DNA from: Moringa oleifera
Lineage: Eukaryota > Streptophyta > Magnoliopsida > Brassicales > Moringaceae
Length of the DNA: 64,000 bases
NCBI GenBank assembly: GCA_021397835.1
Contig: JAJFZO010000234.1
Coordinates: 331,001-395,000 of the forward strand
Reading direction: 5' to 3'
Below are positions 49,338 to 61,272 of this stretch, in pieces. How positions within the stretch are numbered: the first letter of the stretch is position 1; each line of letters begins with the position of its first letter. Below the pieces are notes generated by a model, which searched no databases, was not told the origin of the DNA, and was given only the letters and a program-made list of their open reading frames with translations. A program made the position numbers and the translations under genes.

Positions 49338-49528
49338 CAAGTAATAAAGGCCCAAGTTTCTTTTAGGTCCTAATTCCAATATGATCCCCATGCCTCATTA
49401 GCCCATGCTGCTCCTGAAAGAATGCCTATGGTTAAAAACATGAACTCAAGACTAATAATATGATGACTCTAATGATCGAATTGTTGAATCAATTGATACC
49501 TGTAATAATTTTGAGAAGAAAGAAAATA
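49338..49528 (-). pseudogene. ccsA: ccsA fragment (cytochrome c heme attachment)
   Basis: The minus strand reads NYYRYQLIQQFDH, then [28 protein letters not shown] and, after a stop, DLKETWAF. This is the CcsA segment containing the conserved tryptophan-rich heme-binding [10 protein letters not shown] motif. CcsA acts in attaching heme to c-type cytochromes in the thylakoid lumen. Only about 60 codons remain, with two stops. It lies directly at the end of the right arm. Confidence 0.9.
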
Positions 49529-49530
49529 GG

Positions 49531-49584
49531 TATTTTTACAAATATGGTTTTTGATATAGAAGTATGTGTTTTTGGAATGGCCAT
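49531..49584 (-). pseudogene. rpl32: rpl32 fragment (ribosomal protein bL32)
   Basis: Starts MAIPKTHTSISK (native MAVPKKRTSISKK) at 49,584 and keeps a few more codons (VKI) before joining ccsA near 49,529. In plastomes trnL-UAG lies between rpl32 and ccsA, and it is missing here. Confidence 0.8.
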
Positions 49585-50733
49585 TCAAAAACGAAAAAGG
49601 TTATTCAATGCTGTAGTTGGATATGAAAGACATCTATTACTCAAAACGAATCTTCTTTCCTATTTCTTATTTATCTATTCATATTTATTTTACTTTTTTT
49701 CTTTAGATTATATATACTATTTTCAAAACAAAAAACTCTAAATACATATGTAAAAATAGCATAAAATATTCCATTACTGGAACAAAAAAAAAAGAAAAAA
49801 ATATGATATAGGATTTTCTTTATTTCTAGTCCATTACAATAGCTTGAAGAAAGAAAAATTTGTACTTATTGGTACGTTTTATATCCCAATTCAAACTATA
49901 GAATACACTATCCCATATAATATAAATTTGGTTGAAGTTGATGAAGAAATAAAAAAAAATTCTTTCTCTTTCCATCCATCTCTATCTATTTTTGTCATGC
50001 TATATTCCTATTTATATTTATATAGGGGAAAGACATCGAAAAATTTAAGAACCCCTTTTTATGTTTTATCTAATAAAAAACTTTTATTTTTTTATTAATC
50101 GATCAAACTCGAAGAAAGTGTACACCTAATTTAAATTTTCAAATTCAAATCAGACTAGTAGTTTAGCTAATTGATACATGATTTTGTAAAAAAAAAAAAA
50201 ATTAGGTTCATATCTAAAAAAAATTAGAATATTCTTTCTTACAAGCATAAGTGTCATTTATTGTAATGCAAGACAATCAATTTATGTTCCACAATGAACT
50301 AGTTATGGATAACAAACTAAAATAACTAGTTTCCTTATTAGATAAAGCTTTGGTTCATCCTATAGTTATGATTCATATCAAGTACTTTTTTGTTTGTGGT
50401 GTAAATCTTTATTATATTTTTGATATATGTATATAAATTATTGGATTGTAATAATAATTGAATTTTTCTATATTTTTCATAAAGGTCTTGCTTAATAAAT
50501 TTAATAAAAAAGTAATTATTTTCTTTTTTCATTTTTTTCGATAGTAACTTAGTCATATCATTTAACCATTTCGAATTTCTTGATTTTGAAGTATTTGATT
50601 GAGACTAATTTCGAGTAAAAAAATTTCCATTTAAGCTTGAAGTATCTTGATTTTTTTATTTTCCCCTTTGAGATAAGAACTGGTGAATAAAAAATAATTA
50701 ATAATTAATTAAGAATAAAATTTAAAAAAAATT
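49585..50733. other. rpl32-ndhF spacer
   Basis: About 1.15 kb, very AT-rich, normal place between rpl32 and ndhF. The open frames here have no plastid match. Confidence 0.8.
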
Positions 50734-52932
50734 ACAGAATACACATATCAATATTCATGAATCGTACCTTTCAATCCAATTCTAGTTCCTACTTTACTAG
50801 GAATAGGACTTCTACTTTTTCTGACGGCAACAAAGAATCTTAGTTATATGTGGTATTTTTTTAGTATTTTATTATTAAGTATAGTTATGATTTTTTCAGT
50901 TAATCTAGTTATTCGACAAATAACTCCAAGTTCCACCTATCAATATGTATGGTCTTGGACCATAAATAATGAATTCTCTTTCGAGTTTGGCTACTTTATT
51001 GATCCACTTACTTTTATTATATCAATATTAATCACTACTGTTGGAATTTTTGTTCTTATTTATAGTGACAATTATAAGTCTCATGATCAAGGGTATTTGA
51101 TATTTTTTACTTATATGAGTTTTTTCAATACTTCAATGTTAGGATTAGTTACTAGTTCTAATTTGATACAAGTTTATTTTTTTGGGGAATTAGTTGGAAT
51201 GTGTTCTTATTTATTAATAGGTTTTTGGTTCACACAACCTATTGCAGCGAATGCTTGTCAAAAAGCCTTTGTAACTAAACATGTAGGGGATTTTGGTTTA
51301 TTATTAAGAATCTTAGGCCTTTATTGGATATTGGATAGTTTCGAATTTCAGGATTTGTTTGAAATATTCAATAACTTGATTTATAATAATCAAGTTAATT
51401 TTTTATTCCTTACTTTATGTGCTTTTCTATTATTTGCAAGCCCAATTGCTAAATTTGTGCAATTCCCCTGTCATATATGGTTACCTGATGCCATGGAAGG
51501 TCCTACTCCTATTTTGGCTCTTATACATGCTGCTACTATGGTAGCGGCAGGAATTTCTCTTATAGCTTAGCTTCTTCCTCTTTTCATAGTCATACCTTAC
51601 ACAATGTATCTAATTTCTTTGATAGGTATAATAATAATACTATTAGGAGCTACTTTAGCTCTTGCTCAAAAAGAAATTAAGAAAAGCTTAGCCTATTTTA
51701 CAATGTCTCAATTGGGTTATATGATGTTAGCCTTAGGTATGAGATCTTATGGAGCCGCTTTATTTCATTTAATTACTCATACTTATTCAAAAACATTGTT
51801 GTTTTTAGGATTTGGATTCATTCAATGGAAGCTATTGTTGGATATTCTCCAGTTAAAAGCCAGAATATGGTTCTTATAGGTGGTTTAAGAAAGCATGTGC
51901 CAATTACAAAAACTACTTTTTAATTAGGTGCGCTTTATCTTTGTGGTATTCACCCCTTGCTTGTTTTTGGTCCAAAGATGAAATTATTAATGATAATTGG
52001 TTGTATTCACCGATTTTTGCAGTAATAGCTTGTTCCATAGCCAGATTAACAACACTTTATATGTTTTGAATATATTTACTTACTTTCGAAAGACATTTAA
52101 ATATTCATTTTCAAAATTACAGCAAAAAAAAGTGGTTCTTTCTATTCAATAACTCTATGGGGTAAAAAAGAACCAAAAAGGATTAATAAAAATTTTTATT
52201 TAGTACCTTTATTAACAATGAATAATACCAAAAGAGCTTCTTTTTTTTTTTTGAAAAAAGGCAAATCAAATTGTTAGTAATGTAAGAAATAGAACTTTTA
52301 TTACTATTACTCATTTTGGCATTAAGACGACTTTGTCTTATCCCCATGAATCGAACAATACTATCCTATTTCCTATGCTTGTATTGATTATATTTACTTT
52401 GTTTGTTGGAGCCACAAGAATTCCTTCTGCTCAAGAAGGAATAGATTTTGATATATTATTAAAATTGTTAACTCCGTCTATAAACCTTTTACATTAATTC
52501 AAAAAAAAAAATTGATCGATATGAATTTTTGGCAAGTGCAACTTTTCAGTCAGTATAGCTTATTTCAGAATATTTATAGCATCTTTTTTATGCAAGCCTT
52601 TTTATTCATCTTTACAGAATTTAAACTTACTTAATTCATTTTTGAAAAAAGGTCCTAAGAGAATTCTGTGGGACAAAATAAAAAATTGGACATATGATTG
52701 GTCATGTAATCGTGCTTACATAGATATTTTTTATGCAATATCTTTAACTAATGGTATAAGAGGATTAGCAAAACTAACTCATTTTTTTGATAGACGAGTA
52801 ATTGATGGAATTCCGAATGGGATAGGTATTACGAGTTTCATTATAGGAGAAAGCATAAAACATGTGGGGGAAGGAATCGCATCTCTTCTTATCTCCTATT
52901 ATATTTGTCCTATTTACTTATTTTTTTATTAA
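50734..52932 (+). pseudogene. ndhF: ndhF (NDH subunit 5), decayed
   Basis: NdhF is a proton-pumping membrane subunit of the thylakoid NDH complex. The frame begins EYTYQYS at 50,737, but the start codon reads ACA (50,734-50,736) and the Trp at codon 9 is TGA (50,758-50,760). The 240-codon open stretch 50,848-51,570 keeps membrane helices such as [14 protein letters not shown] and [15 protein letters not shown], and [12 protein letters not shown]. After an Arg-to-TAG change it resumes at 51,604. The C-terminal third (52,642-52,932) keeps TDLTHFF-like text ([19 protein letters not shown]). Indels around 52,100-52,500 break the middle. Length 2.2 kb is near native. Confidence 0.95.
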
Positions 52933-53020
52933 TTTACTGCTTTTTATTTTTAAATTTATATTTTTGAATTTCTTCTAATCTAAGAAGAATCTTTAGGTTT
53001 TATTTTGTTCAACAATCTAT
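52933..53020. other. Inherited SSC/IR boundary zone
   Basis: ndhF ends at 52,932, and ycf1 sequence in the opposite direction begins about 60-80 bases later. This reproduces the plastid IRb/SSC border. The exact border cannot be fixed by eye. Confidence 0.65.
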
Positions 53021-54179
53021 ATAAAAAAAGTGACATTTCATTTCTTACAAAATTTTCAAATCGATCATTTTTTATATATCAAAATGGTCGATTCCATTGG
53101 TTAGAATTGAAAAGAAGATTCACAAGAGGTTTTTCAAATAAAAATTTATTTTTTAAATATTTCTAAATTCGAATTTTCTTGATTACCATCTAGATTTTCA
53201 CAAACTAGGCGTTCTTTATATTCATAACATGCCCCTTGTATGTTTATTAACTCAAATTCATCATCCTTATATATATATATTTTCCTTTCCATTCACTTGA
53301 ATCTCTTTCGTTTCATTGATTTTGTCCGAATCTTCCCTTTCTTTTTTTAAAAAAAAAAGAGAAAGAAAAGGATCTTCTTTCGTGGATACCTCTTGGTCTT
53401 GTTTAGTCCATTTCTGAGGTTCTTTTTAGTTTTTTAGTAAAAATGGGTGACGGTATTCTGCCTAAATATTAGACACAGGTAATAAATAAGAGAATACTAA
53501 AGATTTGAGCCATAAAATTTCTCAATTCTAACACAAGGTACTTAAACTTATTAGATCGAATAAGTACATTAGACCTAATAGAATTATTTTGCTGTATCCA
53601 GACTAATACCAATCCAACCCACTTCATGAATAAAATGTGACCAATTAACCAACCAACAGAACTACTTGTTACCAATAACATCTTGTTATTGCATCAAAAC
53701 ATATAAATGTTGACTAATCTGGCTAACATTGAACTTGATAAAATGAAATGGTTGAATAATTGAAAATTGAGATTATTCAGGAATACACATTGAATGCGAA
53801 GATTACACATTGAATTTTCGGTAGTAGATCCATAATAAAAAAAGTGTTTGTGATTGTTCTAGAAGAAATAAAACAAAAGATACGGCAGAGCTAGGACAGT
53901 TATAGTATGAGGTCTACCCAATGCTAAATACAAAGGCGCACAATAGATCGATACGAACATCATGAGCTGTCCCACAATAAAACTAGTTGTTGCTGATACC
54001 TTCTTCTTGGTTCTTTCTTTTCCTTCTTCCATAAGTCGAGCTCGAAAAAGGAAGAGATAAGAAGGCCCTATGGAGAATGTGGTCAAAAATCCATAATAGA
54101 GTCCGACCACAATGACCGAATTGATTATCTTCATGCACAAGGATACTAGATTACCTAATATAAAAGATTTCAAAATCAT
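52990..54179 (-). pseudogene. ycf1: ycf1 5' fragment, decayed
   Basis: Ycf1 (Tic214) is a large protein of the inner envelope import machinery. It starts [18 protein letters not shown] at 54,179 and continues in the same frame through a Trp-to-stop change near 53,858 to [19 protein letters not shown] at 53,469-53,681. Further recognisable text runs to about 52,990 (YIKND, EMSLFLY). In plastomes the IRb copy of ycf1 is truncated at the SSC border facing ndhF, which is the arrangement here. Confidence 0.93.
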
Positions 54180-54502
54180 CATAAACCTCCCTTTTTTCTT
54201 TTCTATTTCAATTTTTGGATTATTATACGATGATTTTGAAACTTTCTATATATAAAAATAGAAAAAGATAGAATAGAAGTGACATCTCTTATGTCAAAGA
54301 CACCAAAAGGATATTAAATGAATGAAATTGGGATATGGATGGAATATAATGAAATAGAGCCACTTTGAGGTTCCCTATGAAATGAGGCATGGAACGGAGC
54401 CACCATGAAGAAGTTCCAAGAGTTACGAAGGAAACTTCGAGTTCATATTGGTCATTGGTTGAGAATGAGAATTGAACTCTATGAGATCTAATCTCCCGTT
54501 GT
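54180..54502. other. ycf1-trnN spacer
   Basis: Ordinary plastid spacer of about 320 bases, no gene. Confidence 0.8.
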
Positions 54503-54574
54503 TCCTCAGTAGCTTAGTGGTAGAGCGGTCAGTTGTTAAATAATTGGTCATAGGTTTGAATCCTACTTGGGGAG
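54503..54574 (+). tRNA. trnN-GUU: Degenerate plastid trnN-GUU
   Basis: Seventy-two bases matching trnN-GUU, GTT anticodon retained. The anticodon stem has lost pairing (GGCTG to AGTTG and CCGA to ATAA). Confidence 0.92.
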
Positions 54575-55172
54575 ATTTGATTCATTCTGAATTAAAGAAT
54601 TCAAAATGTCAAAATAAGTGGTTCACTTTGACTTTTAAGAGTAGGTAATCCGTTCCCTATTTTTATTGAATTTTATCTCATCGTATCATATTCTATTCTG
54701 CGATATTTGAGAATCACCATTAATACCTAGGTGTAGGTCCAGGATCATCCTTTATTCCATAGACTTGGGGCAATTTACAACTAGTCAATTAAGAAATATT
54801 AGTTTTGGTACTAACAAGTGCATCAAAGATGCAATCATTGATTCTTCCGAGAGGTCACAGTTACCATGAGCAAACATATTAATTTAATGACGAGGAACGT
54901 ATTTTTGCTATGCTACTAATACTTGTGCTTGCTCTGCTATTCCTTGTTTGAGAAAAAGTTATAAGGCATAAAAAAATATGCTGATTTAAGCCGAGAATAC
55001 TAATACTATATGATAAAAAACCATTTTTGATAAATTTTAAATCTAAATAAAAAGTAAGGTGACTCCATTTCGACAAAAGACCCACCCCTAAGTTCCATAG
55101 CTTTAAGTCCACTATCCTAATCATGATTTTCCTACCCCCAGAAGGAAAGCTCCTTCCTTTTTGGGCCGATTG
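54575..55172. other. trnN-trnR spacer
   Basis: About 600 bases. The part from 54,856 aligns with window bases 1-318. No gene. Confidence 0.85.
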
Positions 55173-55246
55173 TGGGTAAGGAGGGATTCGAACCCCTAAC
55201 ACTGTAGTACATAGCCACGTGCTTTAATCCATTGAGCTACAGGCCC
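55173..55246 (-). tRNA. trnR-ACG: Degenerate plastid trnR-ACG, copy 2
   Basis: Seventy-four bases. The anticodon again reads ATG in place of ACG, the same CpG change as copy 1; the neighbouring loop base also differs. Confidence 0.92.
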
Positions 55247-55510
55247 TACCTCATCTCCATTGGATTTGTTCCCAAGAGTACCCTAAAAAAAGAAGAACCT
55301 TTCCTCTCCCCAACCATTTCATTTTGGGTTAAGAAGATGTGAAAACGCCTTTCTCTCTAGAAGAACGGTGTGTTTTGAGGTTTGAAGTGAAAGAGAAGGG
55401 ATCTCATAATTGGGGTTTTGGTTTTGAATAAAATGACCTTTTCATTTTTCATTTTTTTTTCTTTTTCTTATTGAAAAAGTAATAAGAATGAGAGGTGTTA
55501 AGCTTTTTAT

Positions 55511-55632
55511 CATCCTGGCATCGACCTATTTTTTTGCAGGACCTCCCTTACAGTATCGTCACCGTAGTAGAGTTTAACCACCAAGTTCAAGATAGATTGG
55601 TGTTGTACCTTTATGCCTAGGACACCAAAATA
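55511..55632 (-). rRNA. rrn5: Degenerate plastid 5S rRNA, copy 2
   Basis: About 122 bases matching plastid 5S. Its substitutions are mostly at other sites than in copy 1. Confidence 0.92.
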
Positions 55633-55887
55633 TTGAACCATGAGCGAAGAAAGGCATACGAGAAAAGCATATTGGCTAGTGATTGTGAGGCTCTAATTCT
55701 TGATTCGAGGGGACACGAAAGGCCTTCGCCCTTCCATCCTTTGGATAGATGGAGAGGGAGGGCAAAGCTTTTGGTATTTTCATGTTGTGAAAGAGTTGAA
55801 CAATGGTTTTTCTTGTTGTCAAAGAGTTGAAGAATAAAAATAAATGGCGAGTGCCTAATCAAATTGATCGGTTCATGTAGGAACAAG

Positions 55888-55990
55888 GTTCAAGTCTACT
55901 GGTCTATTAGGATGCCTCAACTGCATACATCACTGCACTTTCACTTGACACCTATCGTAATGATAAATGGCTTGTCTTGCTGTGACCTTC
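55888..55990 (-). rRNA. rrn4.5: Degenerate plastid 4.5S rRNA, copy 2
   Basis: Native 103-base length with a handful of transitions. Confidence 0.94.
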
Positions 55991-56090
55991 TCTTGAATTC
56001 TCAACACTTCTATCAGTCCATCCCAGCAGGGGCAGAGAACCCATTGTTGTCTTTGCTATGTTACTAGAGGCTCTGCTCTAGGGAAGTTAG

Positions 56091-58878
56091 AATAGGAGAG
56101 CACTCATCTTGGGGTAGGCTTACTACTTAGATGCTTTCAACATGTATCCACTCCGCACTTAGCTACCCAACATTTACCGTGGGCACGATAATCGATACAC
56201 CAGAGGTGCGTCCTTCCCGATTCTTTCATATTAAGAAAAGGTCCTCTCAATGCTCTAATGCCTATACTGGATATGGACCGAACTGTCTCATGATGTTCTA
56301 AACCCAACTCACATATCACCTAACCTTGGAACATATTACAGCCTCATGTGGCGAAGAGCTGACATTGAGGTGCTAAACCTTCCCGTTAATGTGAGCTCTT
56401 GCGGAAGATTAGCCTGCTATGCCTAGAGTAACTTTTATCCATTGAGCAACAACCTTTCCACTCGGCACCATCGGATCACTAAGGCTGACTTTCGTCCCTG
56501 CTTAATGTGTGGGTCTTGCAATCAAGCTCTTTTTTGCCTTTACACTTAAGGGCCAATCTCCGTCTAATGCGAGGAAACCTTTGCACGCCTCCATTACCTT
56601 TTGGGAGGCCTACGCCTCATAAAAACTGTCTAATTGAGACTATCCCTTAGCCCGTAGGTCTTGACATAAGGTTAGAATTCTAGCTCTTCCAGAGTGGTAT
56701 CTCGCTGATGGCTTGAGCCCCTCAGAAGGAGACCTTCTTTGCCTTTCACCTAAGCTGCACAGGAAAAGTCCAAAGCCAATCCCAAGGAATTGTGAAGCTT
56801 CATAGAGTCTTTTTGCCTAGGTGTGGGTAGTCTGCATCTTCACAGACATGCCTATTTCATCGAGCCTCTCTCCGAGATGATGCCCAGATTGTTACGCCTT
56901 TTGTACGAGTTGAAACTTACCCAACAAAGAATTTTACTACCTTAGAATCATTATATTTACGTTCGTCGTTCATTGGGGCTTCTGTGGCTAGCTCCCCTAT
57001 GATCAGGTCATTAACTTCCTTGACCTTTGAACAGTGGTAGGTGTCGACCTCCATAAATGGTCTTACGACTTTGCGGAGACCTATATTTTTGGTAAACAGT
57101 AGCTCGAGCATGGTCACTACAACCCTTTTTGTGAGGAGGCACCCGTTCTCCCAAACTTACAGGGCTACTTTACCGAGTTCCTTGGAGAAAGTTGCCTCGC
57201 ACTCCTAGGTATTCTCTACCTGCCCACCTATGTCGATTTCAGGTACATGTGCCTTTTTATTGAAGGTCGTTCGAGCTTTTCCTAGGAGTATAGCATGGGT
57301 TACTTTAGCACCGTAGTGCTTAGTACTCGAACATTTGCTAAGGGCATTTTCTCTACCCCTTCTTACCTTAAAAAAGCAGAGGCACCTTACGTCCTTGAAT
57401 CGATAACCATCTTTTAGCTAATTTAGCTTCCTTCGTCCCTCGGGACCAATAAAGGGTAGTATAAGAATATTCACCTATTGTCCATCGACTATGCCTTTTG
57501 GCCTGATCTTAGGCCTTGACTCGCCCTCCGTGGATGAACCTTATGGAGGGACCCTTGGGTTTTCAAGGCATTGGATTCTCACCAATGTTTGCATTACTCA
57601 AGCTGACATTCTTGCTTCTGCTTTGTCCACCCCTGCTCACGCAAGTGCTTCCCTCTAAGGCAGAATGTTCCCTTATCGATGCATTTTTACATCCCACAGC
57701 TTCGGCAAATCACTTAGCCCCATTCATTTTCAGCGTAAGAGCGCTAGATCAGTGAGCTATTATGCACTCTTTCAAAGGTGGTTGCTTCTAGGCAAACCTC
57801 CTAGTTGTCTCTACACCTACCTCCTTTATCATGAAGCGATCATTTAGGGGTCTTAGCTGGTGATTTAAGCTGTTTCCCTCTCGATGATGAAGCTTATCCC
57901 TCATCGTCTCACTAGCCAACCTTGACCCCTACTAATTTAAGATAGTATATAGTGTTCAGAGTTTGCCTCGATTTTGTACTGCTCTTGCAGCCCATACCAA
58001 AATAATGCTTTATCTTATATATCCAGTCAACTGCTACACCTCAACTCATTTTAAGGAGAACTAGCTACCTTTGGGTTCGAGTGGCATTTGACCCCTAACC
58101 ATAACTTATCCATCGATTCTTCAACATCAGTCAACTCAGACCTCCACTTAGTTTCCCCCAAGCTTTATCCTGGTCATGGATAGATCACCCAAGTTTGGGT
58201 CCATAAGCAGTGACAATTGCCCTATGAAGACTCGCTTTCACTATGGCTCTAGTGGGTTCCCTTAACCAAGCCACTGCCTCTGAGTCGCTGGCTTATTCTT
58301 CAATAGGCACGTGGTCAGAGCTCTGGGCTCCTCCCACTACTTAGGAGCTTACAGTTTCATGTTCTATTTCACTCCCTGATGGGGGTTCTTTTCAGCCTTC
58401 CCTCACGGTACTACTTCACTATCGGTCACCCAAGAGTATTTAGCCTTGCAAGGTGGCCCTTGCTAATTCACACGGGATTCCACATGCCAAATACTACTCG
58501 GGTCAGAGCGTAAGCTAATAAGGCTTTCGACTACTAGACTCTTGCCATCTGGGATGCAGCACTTCACTATTTTGCCTACCAGCATGATGCTTTTATTGCT
58601 CTCTAACAACCCCCTTTTCACCGTTTAAGTTGCTCCCATTTCGCTCGTCGCTACTATGGGAATTGCTTTGCTTTCCTTTCCTCTAGCTACTAAAATGTTT
58701 TAGTTTGCCACGTGTTTATTGCCTGCCCATGGATTCAGTAGCAGTTCAAAGGGTTGACCTATTCTGGAATCTCTCGATCTACGCATATTTTCAACTCCTC
58801 GAAGCATTTTGTCGCTTACGATGCCCTTCCACGTCTCTAGGTGCCTAGATATCCACCGTAAGCCTTTCCTTGTTTGAA
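56091..58878 (-). rRNA. rrn23: Degenerate plastid 23S rRNA, copy 2
   Basis: About 2.79 kb, 5' end at 58,878 (reverse strand TTCAAACAAGGAAAGGC). It retains the 3' segment near 56,112-56,131 that copy 1 has lost. It has its own scattered transitions and small indels, for example a short loss near 56,310-56,325 (the TTTAATGGGCGAACAG region). Confidence 0.95.
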
Positions 58879-59034
58879 CCTCACCCTTACTTTAAGGCTA
58901 TGCCGTCCTAAGGTGCTACTAAATGGAAGGATCTTATCTTATCAACGTCTGTGAATGAGAAATCATAGATCAAACTACCGAATCGAAAAAATTGGGTGCT
59001 ATTATATAGCTTTGTAGCAGCTAAGTTCACAAGT

Positions 59035-59061
59035 TAGAGATACGAACCGCCGACATCCGTC
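59035..59061 (-). tRNA. trnA-UGC: trnA-UGC 3' exon, truncated, copy 2
   Basis: The 3' exon is 27 bases instead of 35; about eight bases of the T arm are deleted, so no proper tRNA could form. Confidence 0.86.
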
Positions 59062-59853
59062 GCAAAGTAAACCACCGCCTATCAAGCCCCTGACTAATTC
59101 TACCATAGAGGCTAGCGATAGACTACTCCCCCCCAAACATAGCTTACAACTTTCATCGTATTGTGCTCTCCAAAGAGCAACTCTTTTCAAAATCTCAAAA
59201 GATACCAAGTTAGAATCCCATTCTAACTAAGGATTCTTGTGGTTCTAAAGGATCTAACTACAGAAGAACCAAGAAGGAAGAGCTTTCCTCTTTTTTTTTC
59301 CTCGAGTCTTTCGATTGCTGGTTGTAAGAATGAGTGATTACCCTTTTTCGACCCTTAGTGCCCAATCTGAGAACGGACAGCTAATGCATTCCACTTATTG
59401 AATAGAGTTTCATGATCAGTCCGTGACCTTTGGATACCAAAAGCATCCTTGGGGTGATCTCGTAGTTCCTACGGGATGAAGATGATAGGTCGGTCCATGG
59501 ATTTTCCTTCCTTTTGCCGCATTTTATTCAAAGGGTTGAAGGGAGATAGTGCATCAAGTTGTTCGCAAGGGCCAACTTGATCCTTTTCCTTAAGGATCCT
59601 AGATAAGGAAACCCTAGTAGAGCCGCTGACTCCAACTACCATCCATGTATGATCCATACTACATATGACCAATTGAACATCCTACCTCCTCTACACTCTT
59701 GACAGCCTATCTTTGTCCCAGTAGAGTCTTTCAGCAGCATGTTTCGATCCTCTTCCCCATTACTTAGAAAAAGTGAGCCACCGATTCAGGTACAAGATAC
59801 TATCATTACCGCCTAGAGAATTAGACACCCAACCAATAATCGCAATGACCCAA
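59062..59853 (-). other. trnA intron relic, copy 2
   Basis: Matches the trnA intron and copy 1 at 4,200-4,979. No gene. Confidence 0.87.
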
Positions 59854-59891
59854 TTGCAAGAGTGGAGCTCTACCAACTGAGCTATATCCCC
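59854..59891 (-). tRNA. trnA-UGC: trnA-UGC 5' exon, copy 2
   Basis: Thirty-eight bases matching the 5' exon with GGGGATATAGCTCAG intact and one visible C-to-T-type change in the anticodon stem. Confidence 0.9.
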
Positions 59892-59955
59892 ACGAGCCAA
59901 GTGGAGCATGCATGAAGGAGTCAGATGCTTCTTCTACTCTTTTCCTTGGCACAGC

Positions 59956-59990
59956 TGGGCCATTTTGGACTTGAACAAGAGACCTTGCTC
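59956..59990 (-). tRNA. trnI-GAU: trnI-GAU 3' exon, copy 2
   Basis: Thirty-five bases ending in GGCCCA on the minus strand, lightly mutated. The pair exon is at 60,937-60,973. Confidence 0.88.
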
Positions 59991-60936
59991 GCGAAGTAAA
60001 TCATCACACTTATGCTCCAACCAATTGGACAAAATCAATAGATTCCTTTTCGAGAGCGATTCATCTTTGTCGAACGCAACACATGACTCTCTATTGCACT
60101 GTGCTCTCCAAGTGTGCTTGTTCTTCCCTTCTTCCTTACCATGGCAAGTATTTATGAAATAACTTCGATGAGAAGAAAAAAGAGGGGGTTAAGAGACCCT
60201 CCTAAGTCAACCCTAGACACTCTAAGATCCTTTTTCAAACCAGCTCCCCTTTCGAGTCAAGAGATAGATAAATAGACACATCCCATTGGACTGATCAGGG
60301 GCATTCATAGTGACTGAGGGGGTTAAAGACCAAGAAATGAGTTATTTATCAGCCAAGCATTCTTCTTACGGTTAGATCTAATCTCCTGGTCATTATGAAA
60401 AGGAAAAAGAATTTCACATTCTTCCTTTTAGGAAGGGAGGAAGCGTAATAACCTATTGATTGCATCTTTCTCCAGACCTCCGAAAAAAGCACGGAAAAAA
60501 ACACTCGAACGGTACGATCCCTCAATCACCCTAGAATGAAAGTGGTGATATCATAGTTCTTGGTCTATGAAGATACGTTGTTAGTGCTCTATTTTATTTT
60601 CCCATTGAGGTCGAACCTAAACTTGTGCTTGAGAGATAGTTTTCCACACATTGATAAGGGATGTATGGATTATCCATAAGAGAGAAGCCGTGGTGGTCCC
60701 CTTTGGACTGCTCGGATCCCACAAGTGAATGAAAAGTTAGATCTACATTGGATCTCACTTGAATCGCCCTATATATCCTCCTGAGGAGAAGTTTGGTTTC
60801 AAACCTTGGTTCGAACAGGAGAAGTATGCCATGTTAATCTGCCTTAGATGATCCACATCTTAGGGTCAAACGCTAATGAGCACATTGAACTATCCATGTG
60901 GTTGAAAGCCCTAACAGCCTAAGCACAATGATGCCA
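59991..60936 (-). other. trnI intron relic, copy 2
   Basis: About 946 bases matching the plastid trnI group II intron. It covers the segment that copy 1 lost past about 60,800. No gene. Confidence 0.87.
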
Positions 60937-60973
60937 TTATCAGGGGCACGCTCTACGATTAAGCTAATAACCC
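60937..60973 (-). tRNA. trnI-GAU: trnI-GAU 5' exon, copy 2
   Basis: Thirty-seven bases reading GGGTTATTAGCTTAATCG on the minus strand and ending CTGATAA. The D arm is altered. It exists only in this copy. Confidence 0.87.
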
Positions 60974-61272
60974 GTCATGCAGGCCACCTACTAGGGGCTC
61001 GTTATGCCAAGCCAAAAGCGAGAGAAACCCCATCCCTCTCTTTCCTTTTTACGCCCTCATGTCCCTCTCGTGTGGTGACATGGGGGCATAAAAAGGGAGA
61101 TCCTATCAACTTATTTTGACCTAGGATAATAAGTTCATGAGCTTGGTCTTATTTCATCGTTGAAAAAGGAAAAAGGTTTCCATCTCCAAGTTTAACTCAA
61201 ACATAGCTCACATCTTTTTGGGTAAGAAGTAGTGTCAAAACAAAATACCTAACAAGCATTAGCATTCCCTAA
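60974..61272. other. trnI-16S spacer, copy 2
   Basis: About 300 bases of the normal spacer, including a GC-rich inverted repeat around 61,020-61,100 (TTTTTACGCCCTCATG against CATGGGGGCATAAAAAG). Confidence 0.8.

Noticed and set aside
49460..50098. Open frames of 93 and 84 codons before ndhF
   Set aside because: The first runs antisense over the ccsA and rpl32 fragments; the second is in the rpl32-ndhF spacer.
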